Origin: JBAOHV01 sp037045265
Lineage (GTDB): Bacteria > Actinomycetota > Acidimicrobiia > Acidimicrobiales > Microtrichaceae
Direction: 5' to 3'
NCBI GenBank assembly: GCA_037045265.1
Contig: JBAOHV010000026.1
Location: 76,897 to 140,896 of the forward strand
Length of the DNA stretch: 64,000 nt
How positions within the stretch are numbered: the stretch's first letter is position 1; each line of letters begins with the position of its first letter. The notes beneath the pieces are model-generated. The model was not told where the DNA came from. It searched no databases and saw nothing but the letters and a program-made list of their open reading frames with translations. Position numbers and translations under genes: made by a program. Shown in pieces: positions 45,807 to 54,852 of this stretch.

Positions 45807-47086
45807 CAAGCGCCGACATCGCCATGTTCGTGGTGATCATCGTGATGACGCTCCTTGCCGCCGTCCTGGCGCTGGCGGAGACATCGATCACGCGGATGAC
45901 CCGCTCGCGTGCCGTTGCGCTGGCCCAGACCCAGCCGCGGGGCGGCGGTCGGGTGCTGCGCATCGTCGAGAACCTGGAGCGCGACCTCAACTCGATCTAC
46001 CTGTCGGTCAACATCGTCCAGACGATCCAGTCCGCCCTCGTCGGTGTGCTCGCCGCCCGACTGTTCGGAGCGGCAGGCGTGGCCATCGGCATAGTCGTCA
46101 ACGTTCTCGTCCTGTTCGTCATCGCCGAGGCAGCCCCGAAGACCTGGGCTCTGCAGCACACCGAACGCGCCGCGCTGTTGACAGCGCCGATGGTCGAGTT
46201 CGCCGGTTGGATCCTGCGGCTGCCGGCCCGGGCACTCATAGGGGTGGCCAACATCATCCTTCCCGGCAAGGGCCTCAAGAAGGGCCCGTTCGTCACCGAG
46301 GAGGAGATCCTCGCCCTGGCCGAAGAGGCGATGGAGCACGCAGTGATCGAAGAGTCCGAGCGGGACCTGATCGAGTCGATCATCGACTTCGGCGACACGG
46401 TCGTGCGCGAGATCATGGTGCCCCGCACCGACATGATCACCGCCGGAGCCGATGCCACGATCGGCGACTGCATCGACCTGGCCATATCGAAGGGGCTGTC
46501 GCGCATCCCCGTGTACGGCGAGAACGCCGACGACATCGCAGGGATCGTCTACATCAAGGACCTGGTGCGCGCCGAGCGACAGGGCGACCTGAGACAGCCG
46601 GTCCGCGACCTTGCGCGTCCGGCCATGTTCGTGCCCGAGACCAAGCGTGTTGCAGAGCTCCTGGCCGAGATGCAGTCACGGCGGACACACATGGCGATAG
46701 TGGTCGACGAGTACGGCGGCACCGCTGGAGTCGCCACGCTCGAGGACCTGCTCGAGGAACTGGTGGGCGAGATCGCCGACGAGTTCGACGACGAGGTGCC
46801 CAACGTGGAACAGCTGCCGAACGGTGACGTGCTAGTCAACGCCACGCTCAACGTCGACGACCTGAACGAGGAGCTCGGCCTCACCCTTCCCGAGGGGACC
46901 TACGACTCGCTGGGTGGCATGGTCTTCGAGCTGCTCGGCCGGGTACCCGTGGCGGGCGACGAGGTGAGCGTCGAGGAGGCCGCGGTGAAGGTCATCGTCG
47001 AACGCGTCGATGGCCGGCGCGTGACGCGGGTCCGTTTGGTGCACGCCGCGCAGGCCGAGATGGCTGACGCCGAGGAACCAGCGTGA
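45803..47086 (+). CDS. HlyC/CorC-family membrane protein with CNNM and CBS domains
   Basis: The 427-residue protein has an N-terminal DUF21/CNNM membrane domain (about four helices in residues 1-175, with LAETSITRM), a paired CBS module (VREIMVPRTDMITAGAD, RIPVYGENADDIAGIVYIKD, HMAIVVDEYGGTAGVATLEDLLEELVGEI) and a C-terminal CorC_HlyC domain. CNNM proteins are linked to magnesium transport. It is coupled to ybeY in front and to era behind by GTGA. Confidence 0.92.
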   Translation: MTSADIAMFVVIIVMTLLAAVLALAETSITRMTRSRAVALAQTQPRGGGRVLRIVENLERDLNSIYLSVNIVQTIQSALVGVLAARLFGAAGVAIGIVVNVLVLFVIAEAAPKTWALQHTERAALLTAPMVEFAGWILRLPARALIGVANIILPGKGLKKGPFVTEEEILALAEEAMEHAVIEESERDLIESIIDFGDTVVREIMVPRTDMITAGADATIGDCIDLAISKGLSRIPVYGENADDIAGIVYIKDLVRAERQGDLRQPVRDLARPAMFVPETKRVAELLAEMQSRRTHMAIVVDEYGGTAGVATLEDLLEELVGEIADEFDDEVPNVEQLPNGDVLVNATLNVDDLNEELGLTLPEGTYDSLGGMVFELLGRVPVAGDEVSVEEAAVKVIVERVDGRRVTRVRLVHAAQAEMADAEEPA

Positions 47087-48027
47087 GTCGCCCGGTCGCT
47101 GCCGACGGCGCCGACGAGGGCGCCACCACTGATCTCGACGCGATGCTCGCCGCCGCAGGGATCGCCTCCGATGACGACGTACCCGAGGGGTTTCGCTCCG
47201 GTTTCGTGACGATCGTCGGCCGCCCCAACGTCGGCAAGTCCACGCTCCTGAACCGCATCCTCGGTCAGAAGGTGTCGATCGTGTCTGACAAGCCTCAGAC
47301 CACGCGTCACCAGATACGGGGGGTGCTGCACCGTCGTGATGCGCAGATCGTGTTCGTCGACACCCCGGGTATCCACAAGCCGCGCACGCTCATGGGGGAG
47401 CGGCTCAACGACACCGCCACCACCGCGCTCGACGGGATCGATGTCGCCTGTCTCCTGGTCGAGGCCCACGCCTCGATCGGGCCGGGTGACCGATTCGTGG
47501 CCGAGCGGCTACCGAAGGACTCGGTCCTGGTGGTCAACAAGATCGACCGCACCCAGCCCGAGCGGATCATGACCCAGCTGGCGGCTGCGTCCGAGTTCGG
47601 CTTCGCCGAGTACTTCCCGGTCTCCGCACGGACCGGCGACGGCGTGGATCAGCTCGTCGAGTACCTGCTCGGCCGACTGCCCGAAGGCCCGCGTTGGTAC
47701 CCGGTGGACGAAGTGACCGACGTTCCCGAACCGTTCATGGTTGCCGAACTGGTGCGCGAGCAGTTGCTGGCGGTGACCCGAGAGGAGCTGCCGCACTCGA
47801 TAGCCACCCGCGTGGCCGAGTGGGAGTGGCCGAGGATCAGGGTCGAGATCATCGTCGAACGCGACTCCCAGAAGGGCATCGTGATCGGCAAGGGTGGCTC
47901 GGTCCTCAAAGAGGTGGGCACCCGCGTCAGGGCGCAGCTGCCGCCGGGTGCGTTCATCGAGTTGCACGTAACCGTCGACAAGGACTGGCAGTCCAAGGCG
48001 GCTTCGTTGGAACGTCTGGGCTACTGA
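47083..48027 (+). CDS. era: GTPase Era
   Basis: Era binds the 3-prime end of 16S rRNA and helps 30S assembly. It has G1 (GRPNVGKST), G2 region (TTRHQIRG), G3 (DTPGIH), G4 (NKID) and the C-terminal KH domain (EIIVERDSQKGIVIGKGGSVLKEVG). An extra acidic N-terminal stretch of about 40 residues precedes the GTPase domain. Confidence 0.95.
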   Translation: MSRPVAADGADEGATTDLDAMLAAAGIASDDDVPEGFRSGFVTIVGRPNVGKSTLLNRILGQKVSIVSDKPQTTRHQIRGVLHRRDAQIVFVDTPGIHKPRTLMGERLNDTATTALDGIDVACLLVEAHASIGPGDRFVAERLPKDSVLVVNKIDRTQPERIMTQLAAASEFGFAEYFPVSARTGDGVDQLVEYLLGRLPEGPRWYPVDEVTDVPEPFMVAELVREQLLAVTREELPHSIATRVAEWEWPRIRVEIIVERDSQKGIVIGKGGSVLKEVGTRVRAQLPPGAFIELHVTVDKDWQSKAASLERLGY

Positions 48028-48081
48028 GCCCGGGTGTCCCAGCTCCCCCAGCGGGTTACCTGGATCTGCCCTGGGGTCGGG

Positions 48082-48087
48082 TACCGT
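48082..48087 (+). promoter_or_regulatory. -10 box for uppS
   Basis: TACCGT ends seven bases before GTG 48095 and overlaps the alternative GTG at 48086, which supports the later start. Confidence 0.4.
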
Positions 48088-48094
48088 GCGGAGC

Positions 48095-48829
48095 GTGGAT
48101 CTGAGCGAGCTGGACCGGACGCGAATCCCCACTCACGTCGCGGTCGTCATGGACGGCAACGGCCGGTGGGCACAGCGCCGCGGACTGCCGCGCACAGACG
48201 GGCACGCCGCGGGCGAGGAAGCTCTGATGGACACCATCTGGGGTGCCCACGAAGCCGGGATCCGCTGGCTCACCGTGTATGCGTTCTCCACCGAGAACTG
48301 GAAGCGGCCCGTCGACGAGGTCCGCTTCCTCATGAACTTCAACGAGCGTCTGCTGCTGACCCGCCGCGACGAGTTGCACGCCAAGAACATCAAGATGCAG
48401 TTCCTGGGGCGGCGCGACTGGCGGGTCCCCAAGCGCATCCTGCGGCGGATCGACGAGACGCTGGAACTGACCGGCGACAACACGGCCATGACCGTGTCGA
48501 TGGCGTTCAACTACGGCGGGCGGGCCGAGATCGTCGACGCTGTCCGCCAGATCGTCGCGTCGGGTGTAAAGGCCGACAAGGTCACCGAGAAGACGATCCG
48601 GGCACACCTCTACGACCCGACCATGCCCGACCCGGAGCTGATGGTGAGGACGTCGGGCGAGTACCGGATGTCGAACTTCCTGTTGTGGGAGCTCGCATAC
48701 GCGGAGCTGGTCTTCACCGACGTCCTCTGGCCCGACTTCCGCCGTGGCGACCTGTACGCGGCGATCGACGAGTACCAGCGTCGTGACCGCCGCTTCGGTG
48801 GGCTGAACGAGGTCGACGGCTCCAACTGA
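48095..48829 (+). CDS. uppS: Isoprenyl transferase (undecaprenyl/decaprenyl diphosphate synthase)
   Basis: This cis-prenyltransferase makes the lipid carrier for wall synthesis. Conserved motifs are VVMDGNGRWAQRRGLPRTDGHAAG, LTVYAFSTENWKRP, FNYGGRAEIVDA and RTSGEYRMSNFLLWELAYAEL followed by WPDF. Chain length (C50 or C55) cannot be read from the sequence by eye. The stop codon lies in a tandem duplication. Confidence 0.94.
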   Translation: MDLSELDRTRIPTHVAVVMDGNGRWAQRRGLPRTDGHAAGEEALMDTIWGAHEAGIRWLTVYAFSTENWKRPVDEVRFLMNFNERLLLTRRDELHAKNIKMQFLGRRDWRVPKRILRRIDETLELTGDNTAMTVSMAFNYGGRAEIVDAVRQIVASGVKADKVTEKTIRAHLYDPTMPDPELMVRTSGEYRMSNFLLWELAYAELVFTDVLWPDFRRGDLYAAIDEYQRRDRRFGGLNEVDGSN

Positions 48830-48883
48830 GTGGCTCCAACTGAGTGGCTCCAACTGATGCGAGACTCGTCCTGATGCGAGACT
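48818..48883 (+). repeat. Tandem duplications covering the uppS stop and the gap to recO
   Basis: The unit GGCTCCAACTGAGT, which includes the uppS stop codon, occurs twice plus a third partial copy. It is followed by two copies of CTGATGCGAGACT. Nothing else lies in the gap before recO. Confidence 0.85.
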
Positions 48884-48890
48884 TGGAGCA

Positions 48891-49608
48891 GTGAGCCTCT
48901 ACCGGGATACCGCGATCGTGTTGCGCACCCACAAGCTGGGTGAGGCCGACCGGGTGGTCGTCCTCTACACCAGGGCTCATGGCAAGGTCAGGGGTGTGGC
49001 CAAGGGGGTTCGGCGGACGACGTCCAAGTTCGGTTCCCGTCTCGAGCCGGGCAGTCACATCCAGGTCCAGCTGCACGAGGGCAGGGGTGAGCTGGACATC
49101 GTCACCCAGGCCGAGACGGTCATCCCGTACCACCGGACCCGTGAGGACCTGTCGCGTCTGTCACGTGCTTCCTCGTTGCTCGAAGCGGTGGAGCAGGTGA
49201 CCCAGGACCGGGAGCCGACCCCGCGGTTGTTCGACATGCTCGCCGGTGGGCTCGGAGTCATCGAGGAGCGGAACCCGCCGATGGTCTCTGCCGCTTTCTA
49301 CCTGAAGCTGCTCGCGCTCGGAGGGCCTCGCTCCTGAGCTCGACCGGTGCGTCGAGTGCGATGAGGACGGCGGCCCGCTGTACTGGGCTGTCGAAGCCGG
49401 GGGAGTGCGCTGTCGTAGCTGCGGTGGGGGCCGCAGCGTCTCCGATCCTGCGCTGGCGGTCAGCAGGGCGGTGCTCAACGGTGGGCTGAACGCAGTCCTC
49501 GACCTGCCGGAGGACGCCGTCACCCACGAGGTCGAGGGGCTGGCCACGACGAGCCTCGAGGCGCACGTCGAGCGACGGTTGAAGTCCCTGCGTCTACTTC
49601 ACAACTGA
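48891..49608 (+). CDS. recO: DNA repair protein RecO (one frame break)
   Basis: RecO loads RecA with RecR in gap repair. The N-terminal OB fold (SLYRDTAIVLRTHKLGEADRVVVLYTRAHGKVRGVAKGVRR) and the central helices are followed by the zinc motif region (CVECDEDGGPLYW...VRCRSCGG) in another frame. An extra G near 49321 (CTCGGAGG for CTCGAGG) causes the break; removing it gives about 238 residues ending HVERRLKSLRLLHN. Confidence 0.9.
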
Positions 49609-49634
49609 GGCGACGAACGGACTCCGATACGCGA

Positions 49635-49660
49635 CGACGGGGGCCCGTGGGCCCCCGTCG
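49635..49660. terminator. Strong hairpin between recO and a convergent membrane-protein gene
   Basis: CGACGGGGGCCC and GGGCCCCCGTCG form a perfect 12-bp stem with a two-base apex. It lies between convergent genes and can terminate both. Confidence 0.75.
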
Positions 49661-49698
49661 ATCGTGGTTTGACCGGCTGGTCGTGATGGCTGGTCGGG

Positions 49699-50511
49699 TC
49701 AGGGAACGACCGGCTCGTTTGTGAGTGCGCGGTAGCTGTAGATGATGGCGACCAGAGCGACCGGGGCCGAGACCAGGAGCCCGACTCCGCAGAGGCACGC
49801 ACCTGCCAGGTAGATCAGGTACGACACGAGCAGGATCACGAAGACCTGACCGAAGTTGTCCTTCACCCAGTTGATGCTCGTCTGGATCGCTTCTACCGGA
49901 TCCATGCCCTTGTCGAGCGCCAGGAGCGGTGCGTAGGCGGTGAATATCAACCAGATGATTCCAGGGATGAAGCAGAGGACGAACCCGACGAATGCGCCGA
50001 GGCCGACCAGGATCACCGTCAGGATGTAGGGAACGATGTTGTCGGTCTGGGTCAGCTGCGACACCGCCGGTTCCTGACCACGCGTGACACCCAGCCCGGC
50101 GCGCCAGACGCCTGCCTGCACGATCCACATGATCACGTAGGCCACCGCGCCGAGCAGCGACGACCAGATGAAGACCAGGAACCCGCCGTCGTTGGGTGTG
50201 AGAACTGCACGGAGGATGCCGACGAGGATCCCGACCACGAATACGGACACCATCAGCAGGATGAAGGCGCCGACGTTCTCGGTGAACTTCTTCCATCCGT
50301 AGCTGATGGCGGCTCCGACGTCGAGAGACGGCATCTGGCCGCCACCGGTGCCGCCGTATGGCTGGGCCGGTGGAGGGGTGAAGCCGCCGCCCCCGCCGAA
50401 GCTGCCCGGTGGGGGACCGGCCGGCGGCGGTGCGGCCGGTGGCATCCCGCCAGGCGGTGGCGGTGGTGGTTGGTTTCCGCCGGGTGGCGGTGGGAAGTTG
50501 GGGTCACTCAT
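49699..50511 (-). CDS. Proline-rich multi-pass membrane protein
   Basis: The 270-residue protein has a cytoplasmic Pro/Gly-rich head (residues 1-65, PPPPGG repeats) and about five to six membrane helices. It has the family look of DUF975/glycerophosphoryl-diester-type membrane proteins (AISYGWKKFTENVGAFILLMVSVFVVGI, GFVLCFIPGIIWLIFTAYAPLLALDKGMDPVEAI, LCGVGLLVSAPVALVAIIYSYRAL). The function is unknown. It shares the proline-rich head with the RDD protein gene upstream in the same direction, so the two probably work together. Confidence 0.75.
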   Translation of the reverse strand: MSDPNFPPPPGGNQPPPPPPGGMPPAAPPPAGPPPGSFGGGGGFTPPPAQPYGGTGGGQMPSLDVGAAISYGWKKFTENVGAFILLMVSVFVVGILVGILRAVLTPNDGGFLVFIWSSLLGAVAYVIMWIVQAGVWRAGLGVTRGQEPAVSQLTQTDNIVPYILTVILVGLGAFVGFVLCFIPGIIWLIFTAYAPLLALDKGMDPVEAIQTSINWVKDNFGQVFVILLVSYLIYLAGACLCGVGLLVSAPVALVAIIYSYRALTNEPVVP

Positions 50512-50574
50512 GGAGCTCTCCTGTCGGGGATGGGAGTTGTCTGGATGGACGTGGGTCCGGGGCGAGTCGGTGGA

Positions 50575-51346
50575 TCAGGCGTTGACCACGACGGTCTTGG
50601 CGGCCAGGTCGAACGGTGTCTGACGCAGCGGGTTGCTGAACAGGTTGACCAGCGCCCAGATCATGAGGCCGAGGCTCAGGAGGCTGCCCACGCAGGGGAC
50701 GAGGCCGACGAGGTTCGGGAGCCAACGCATGAACGCCGGACCCCAACCGGGGATCTGCCCGTCGCTGTGGCGCACGACGCGCACCTTCATGGCCATCTTG
50801 CCCGGCGTCTGGCCCTTGATGGCGATGAAGGCGACCTCGTATGCGACCTGTCCGACGGTGGCGAGGATCATGAACATGAACATCCCGCCGAGGAACAGTC
50901 CGCTGGCCGCGTCCGAACCGGAGCTGGACGTGCCGAGGCCGATCAGCAGGAAGTACATCGGAACGAGGATGGCGAACATGATCAGCCAGTCGATGATGCG
51001 GGCGATGATGCGCTTGCCGGGCTCGGCGAGCGCTACCTGGTTGGGTACGCCTTTGCCGTACTGGTAGGGCTGTGCGGGGATCTGGCCTCCAGCTCCGTAG
51101 CCGCCCGGGGTTGCCGGGTGTCGGGTAGCCGGGTGTCGGGTAGCCGGGTGTCAGAGATGGAGGAGGGCTGCCGTACGCCGGTGGTGAGCCGAAGGTTCCC
51201 GGTGCAGGGGGAGCGATCGGAGGCCCGGGAGGCGGCGCACCCCATTGGCCGGGAGCCGGAGGCTGAGCCGGTGCGGGAGGTGCGGGAGGAGGCTGATGGG
51301 AAGGCTGGTCGTCGCCCGGGGGCGGTGGTGGGTAGGAGTCGGTCAT
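50575..51346 (-). CDS. RDD-family membrane protein with proline-rich head (one frame break)
   Basis: The N-terminus is a Pro-rich cytoplasmic region with repeated TPGYP units. An extra G near 51104 breaks the frame; after correction it continues GGYGAGGQIPAQPYQYGKG into the RDD domain (AEPGKRIIARIIDWLIMFAILVPMYFLLIGLG, GQTPGKMAMKVRVVR). RDD proteins are small membrane proteins of largely unknown function, some linked to ion exchange. The stop is at 50575. Confidence 0.8.
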
Positions 51347-51470
51347 CGGTGTCCTCTGGTCCTCGGAAGGTCGCTTCCGCGACTCGCACGGTATCGGCCG
51401 ATGTGCGATCCGCGGCGGATCTTCGCTCGCCGTCGGTGATCAGCAGTACTGGGACCATCAGCGGGGCCGG

Positions 51471-51476
51471 TAGCGT
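51471..51476 (+). promoter_or_regulatory. -10 box for leaderless glyS
   Basis: TAGCGT ends eight bases before the ATG at 51485. Confidence 0.4.
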
Positions 51477-51484
51477 GTCGCTCC

Positions 51485-52854
51485 ATGTCATCGCCAGTGG
51501 AGCCATCGCCTGAGGAGACAGTGTCGAAGGGGACAGCCCCAGCAGCATCGCCAGAGCTGTTCGACAAGATCGTGAACCTGACCAAGCGTCGTGGGTTCGT
51601 CTATCCGTCGGCCGAGATCTACGGCGGGTTCCGCTCCACTTACGACTACGGGCCTGTCGGGGTGCTGCTGCTGCGCAACGTCAAGGACGCATGGTGGCGT
51701 TCGATGGTGCAGCTGCGCGGCGACGTCGTCGGCCTGGACGCCTCGATCCTCTCGCCGCCGGCCGTGTGGGAGGCATCGGGCCACCTGGCCAACTTCACCG
51801 ACCCGCTCGTGGACTGCACCAACTGCAAGCAGCGCTGGCGTCTCGACAAGCTGGAGGACCCGGACCAGTGCCCGGGCTGCGCCAAGCGGGGCACCTTCAC
51901 CGAGCCGCGGCACTTCAACCTGATGTTCAAGACCCAGGCAGGGCCCGTCGAGGATGCCGCCAGCGGTCGCATACCTGCGGCCCGAGACGGCCCAGGGCAT
52001 GTTCATCAACTTCAAGAACGTGATCGACACGACCCGGATGCGCCCACCGTTCGGCATAGCGCAGATCGGCAAGTCCTTCCGCAACGAGATCACCCCCGGG
52101 CAAGTTCGTCTTCCGGACCCGCGAGTTCGAGCAGATGGAGATGGAGTTCTTCGTTCCGCCTGCGGAGGCCCAGCAGTGGTACGAGTACTGGTGCGGCGAG
52201 CGCTACCGGTGGTACCTGGATCACGGCATGCCGGAATCCCTCCTGCGTCTGCGTCCACACGGCGACGACGAACTGTCCCACTACTCGTCGGGCACCTCCG
52301 ACGTGGAGTTCCTGTTCCCGTGGGGGTGGGACGAGCTCGAGGGCATCGCCAACCGCGGTGACTACGACCTGACACAGCATGCGACACACTCCGGGGAGCG
52401 CCTCGAGTGGTACGACCAGGCGGCCAACGAGCGCTGGGTGCCTCACGTGATCGAGCCGGCTGCGGGTGCCACCCGGACCGCAATGGCGTTCCTGATGGCT
52501 GCCTACGACGAGGAAGAGGTCAACGGCGAGACCCGCACCGTTCTGCGACTGCACCACCGGATCGCTCCCTACAAGGTAGCGGTGCTGCCTCTCTCCAAGA
52601 AGCCTGAGCTGTCGGTTCCCGCCCGCGAGCTGGCGGCCGAACTGCGGGGCAGCTTCATGTGCGACTACGACGAGACCCAGGCGATCGGTCGTCGCTACCG
52701 CCGCCAGGACGAGATCGGCACGCCGTACTGCGTCACCTACGACTTCGACAGCCTCGAGGACCGCTCGGTGACGGTGCGCGAGCGTGACTCGATGGTGCAG
52801 GAACGCATAGCGATCGCCGAAGTGGGCGCCTACCTGCGTGAGCGGCTGAGCTGA
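51485..52854 (+). CDS. glyS: Glycyl-tRNA synthetase, class II dimeric type (two frame breaks)
   Basis: The enzyme charges tRNA-Gly. Segments seen in order are DKIVNLTKRRGFVYPSAEIYGG, YDYGPVGVLLLRNV, a zinc-like insertion (CTNCKQRW ... CPGCAKRG), motif 2 (AYLRPETAQGMFINFKNV and FGIAQIGKSFRNEITPG followed by FVFRTREFEQMEMEFF) and motif 3 (AGATRTAMAFLMAAYDEEE). Extra bases near 51961 (GCCGCC for GCCGC) and 52099 (GGG for GG) break the frame. The repaired length is about 455 residues. It is an essential gene, so these two indels are strong evidence for sequence errors. Confidence 0.93.
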
Positions 52855-52938
52855 GACGAGCTGCATCGCATGTCCGTGCCGCAGATGTCACCGCCGGGCG
52901 CGGGTAGCGGCCCCCGGGCCGTGGCCACGGACCGCCGA

Positions 52939-52944
52939 TAGCAT
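52939..52944 (+). promoter_or_regulatory. -10 box for dnaG
   Basis: TAGCAT ends nine bases before the GTG start of dnaG. Confidence 0.4.
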
Positions 52945-52953
52945 CCGAGCGCT

Positions 52954-54846
52954 GTGGGAATCGTCGACGAGGACATCGCACGGGTGCGCGAGGCCACCGA
53001 TCTGGTGGCTGTGATATCGCAGTACACCCAGCTCAAGCGTGTCGGGCGGCGCTGGAGCGGGCTGTGTCCCTTCCACAACGAGAAGACACCGAGCTTCTCG
53101 GTCAACGCCGAAGAGGGCTTCTACCACTGCTTCGGCTGCAAGGCGTCGGGGGACGCGATCACGTTCCTGCGTGAGAAGGAGCAGTTGGACTTCGTCGGGG
53201 CGGTCGAGTCCCTGGCCAATCGCGCCGGCATCACCCTGCGCTACACGGAGCGGGACGAAGGTGAGGGCCGCAAGCGCCAGGCGAGGCTTTTCGAGCTGAC
53301 CGACAGGGCCGCGGACTGGTACCACGAGCGACTTCGCAACGGCCCGGACGCCGCGGCGGCCCGCCGCTACCTGCGGGGTCGCGGCTTCGATGCCGACGAG
53401 GTCGCCCACTACCGGATCGGTTGGGCTCCCGACGCATGGGATGCCATGGCCAGGTCGCTCAGGGTCTCGCGTGAAGACCTGGAGGCAGCAGGCCTGGGCT
53501 TCCAGAACAAGGCAGGTCGGCTCCAGGACTTCTTCCGCGCCCGGATCCTCTTCCCGATCATGGACGAGCGCGCAAGGGTGGTCGGATTCGGCGGACGAAA
53601 GCTCCCTGAGGCCGACGGACCGAAGTACCAGAACTCACGCGACAACGACCTCTACAGCAAGTCCCGAGTGCTCTACGGGCTCAACTGGGCCAAGGCCGAC
53701 GCTGTGAACCACGGCGAGGTCGTGATCTGTGAGGGCTACACCGACGTGATCGGGTTCCACCGCGCTGGAGTGCCCCGCGCCGTGGCCACCTGCGGGACGG
53801 CGTTGACCGAGGAGCACGTTCGACAGCTCAAGCGGTTCACCCGTCGACTGGTGCTGGCCTACGACGCCGACGACGCCGGCCAGACCGCTGCTGACCGCGT
53901 GTACGCGTGGGAGCGCACCCACGACATCGAGGTGGCGGTCGTGGCTCTGCCGGCAGGCAGCGACCCCGACGAGATGGCCCGGACCGATCCGGACGCCTTG
54001 CGAGCGGCTGTCGAGCAGGCGACACCGTTCCTGGAGTTCCGGGTGGAGAGGGTCCTTGCCGGCGCCAGGATGGAATCTGCAGAGGGAAGGGCACGAGCGG
54101 CCGAGGCCGCCTTGGCGGTGGTGGCGGAACATCCCGACCCGCTGGTTCGTGACCAGTACGTGATGACAGTGGCCGACCGCTGCCGGATCGATTCGGCTGC
54201 GTTGCGAGATCGTCTGGAGAAGGTTCTTCGGTCTCCCAGGCCGGACCCGGCATCGAATGAGGTGCGGCGAGAGGCCGGACGGAAGCCCGCTAGGGGCGAA
54301 GGTCAGGGCTGGTCAGGAGACGAGCCCCTGCCCCAGGAACCCCCGGAGTGGGGCGACGAACGCGGGCCCTTCGACGCGGCGGAACCCAGGCGCGCCCAAC
54401 CTGTCCACGATGGCGTGGAGACCGAGGCGCTGAAGGTGGCGATCAACAATCCGGCCATCGCCGTCGAGTTCCTGGATCCTTCGTTGTTCTCGCACCCGCT
54501 CACACGGGCTGCCTACGTGGAGCTCGTGTCGGCCGACTCTGTCGGAGCTGCGATCGAGTCGGCCGACACCGATGTGGCCGCGCTGCTGCGCCGCCTGGTC
54601 GTCGAGACGTCCGATGCCTCGTGGAACGACGTGCTGTCGCGTCTCGCCACCGAGGTCGGACGGGTGGTGCTGGGCGAGCTCGAGGCGGAGACCCGGGTGG
54701 CCGAGGACCCGCTGGCCTACAGCGCGTCGATCGCGTGGCTCAAGCGTTCGCTCGATGAGCTGCGAAGCTCGAAGGCAGAGGTGGAAACCCTCGAGCAGTT
54801 GCTAGATTGGCTCGCGGATCGTCGACGAGTGACTGATCAGGGGTGA
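52954..54846 (+). CDS. dnaG: DNA primase
   Basis: DnaG makes RNA primers for replication. It has the N-terminal zinc ribbon (CPFHNEKTPSFSV ... YHCFGC), the primase core (RARILFPIMDERARVVGFGGR), the TOPRIM motifs (VICEGYTDVIGFH, LAYDADDAG) and a C-terminal helicase-binding domain. A variable hydrophilic linker lies at about residues 420-490. The 630-residue frame is intact. It precedes rpoD by six bases, forming a macromolecular-synthesis pair. Confidence 0.96.
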   Translation: MGIVDEDIARVREATDLVAVISQYTQLKRVGRRWSGLCPFHNEKTPSFSVNAEEGFYHCFGCKASGDAITFLREKEQLDFVGAVESLANRAGITLRYTERDEGEGRKRQARLFELTDRAADWYHERLRNGPDAAAARRYLRGRGFDADEVAHYRIGWAPDAWDAMARSLRVSREDLEAAGLGFQNKAGRLQDFFRARILFPIMDERARVVGFGGRKLPEADGPKYQNSRDNDLYSKSRVLYGLNWAKADAVNHGEVVICEGYTDVIGFHRAGVPRAVATCGTALTEEHVRQLKRFTRRLVLAYDADDAGQTAADRVYAWERTHDIEVAVVALPAGSDPDEMARTDPDALRAAVEQATPFLEFRVERVLAGARMESAEGRARAAEAALAVVAEHPDPLVRDQYVMTVADRCRIDSAALRDRLEKVLRSPRPDPASNEVRREAGRKPARGEGQGWSGDEPLPQEPPEWGDERGPFDAAEPRRAQPVHDGVETEALKVAINNPAIAVEFLDPSLFSHPLTRAAYVELVSADSVGAAIESADTDVAALLRRLVVETSDASWNDVLSRLATEVGRVVLGELEAETRVAEDPLAYSASIAWLKRSLDELRSSKAEVETLEQLLDWLADRRRVTDQG

Positions 54847-54852
54847 CGCTGG

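Noticed and set aside
51961..52099. Programmed ribosomal frameshifting in glyS and other broken genes
   Set aside because: No slippery heptamer with downstream structure is consistent among the sites, and unrelated essential genes are affected; sequence error explains it better.
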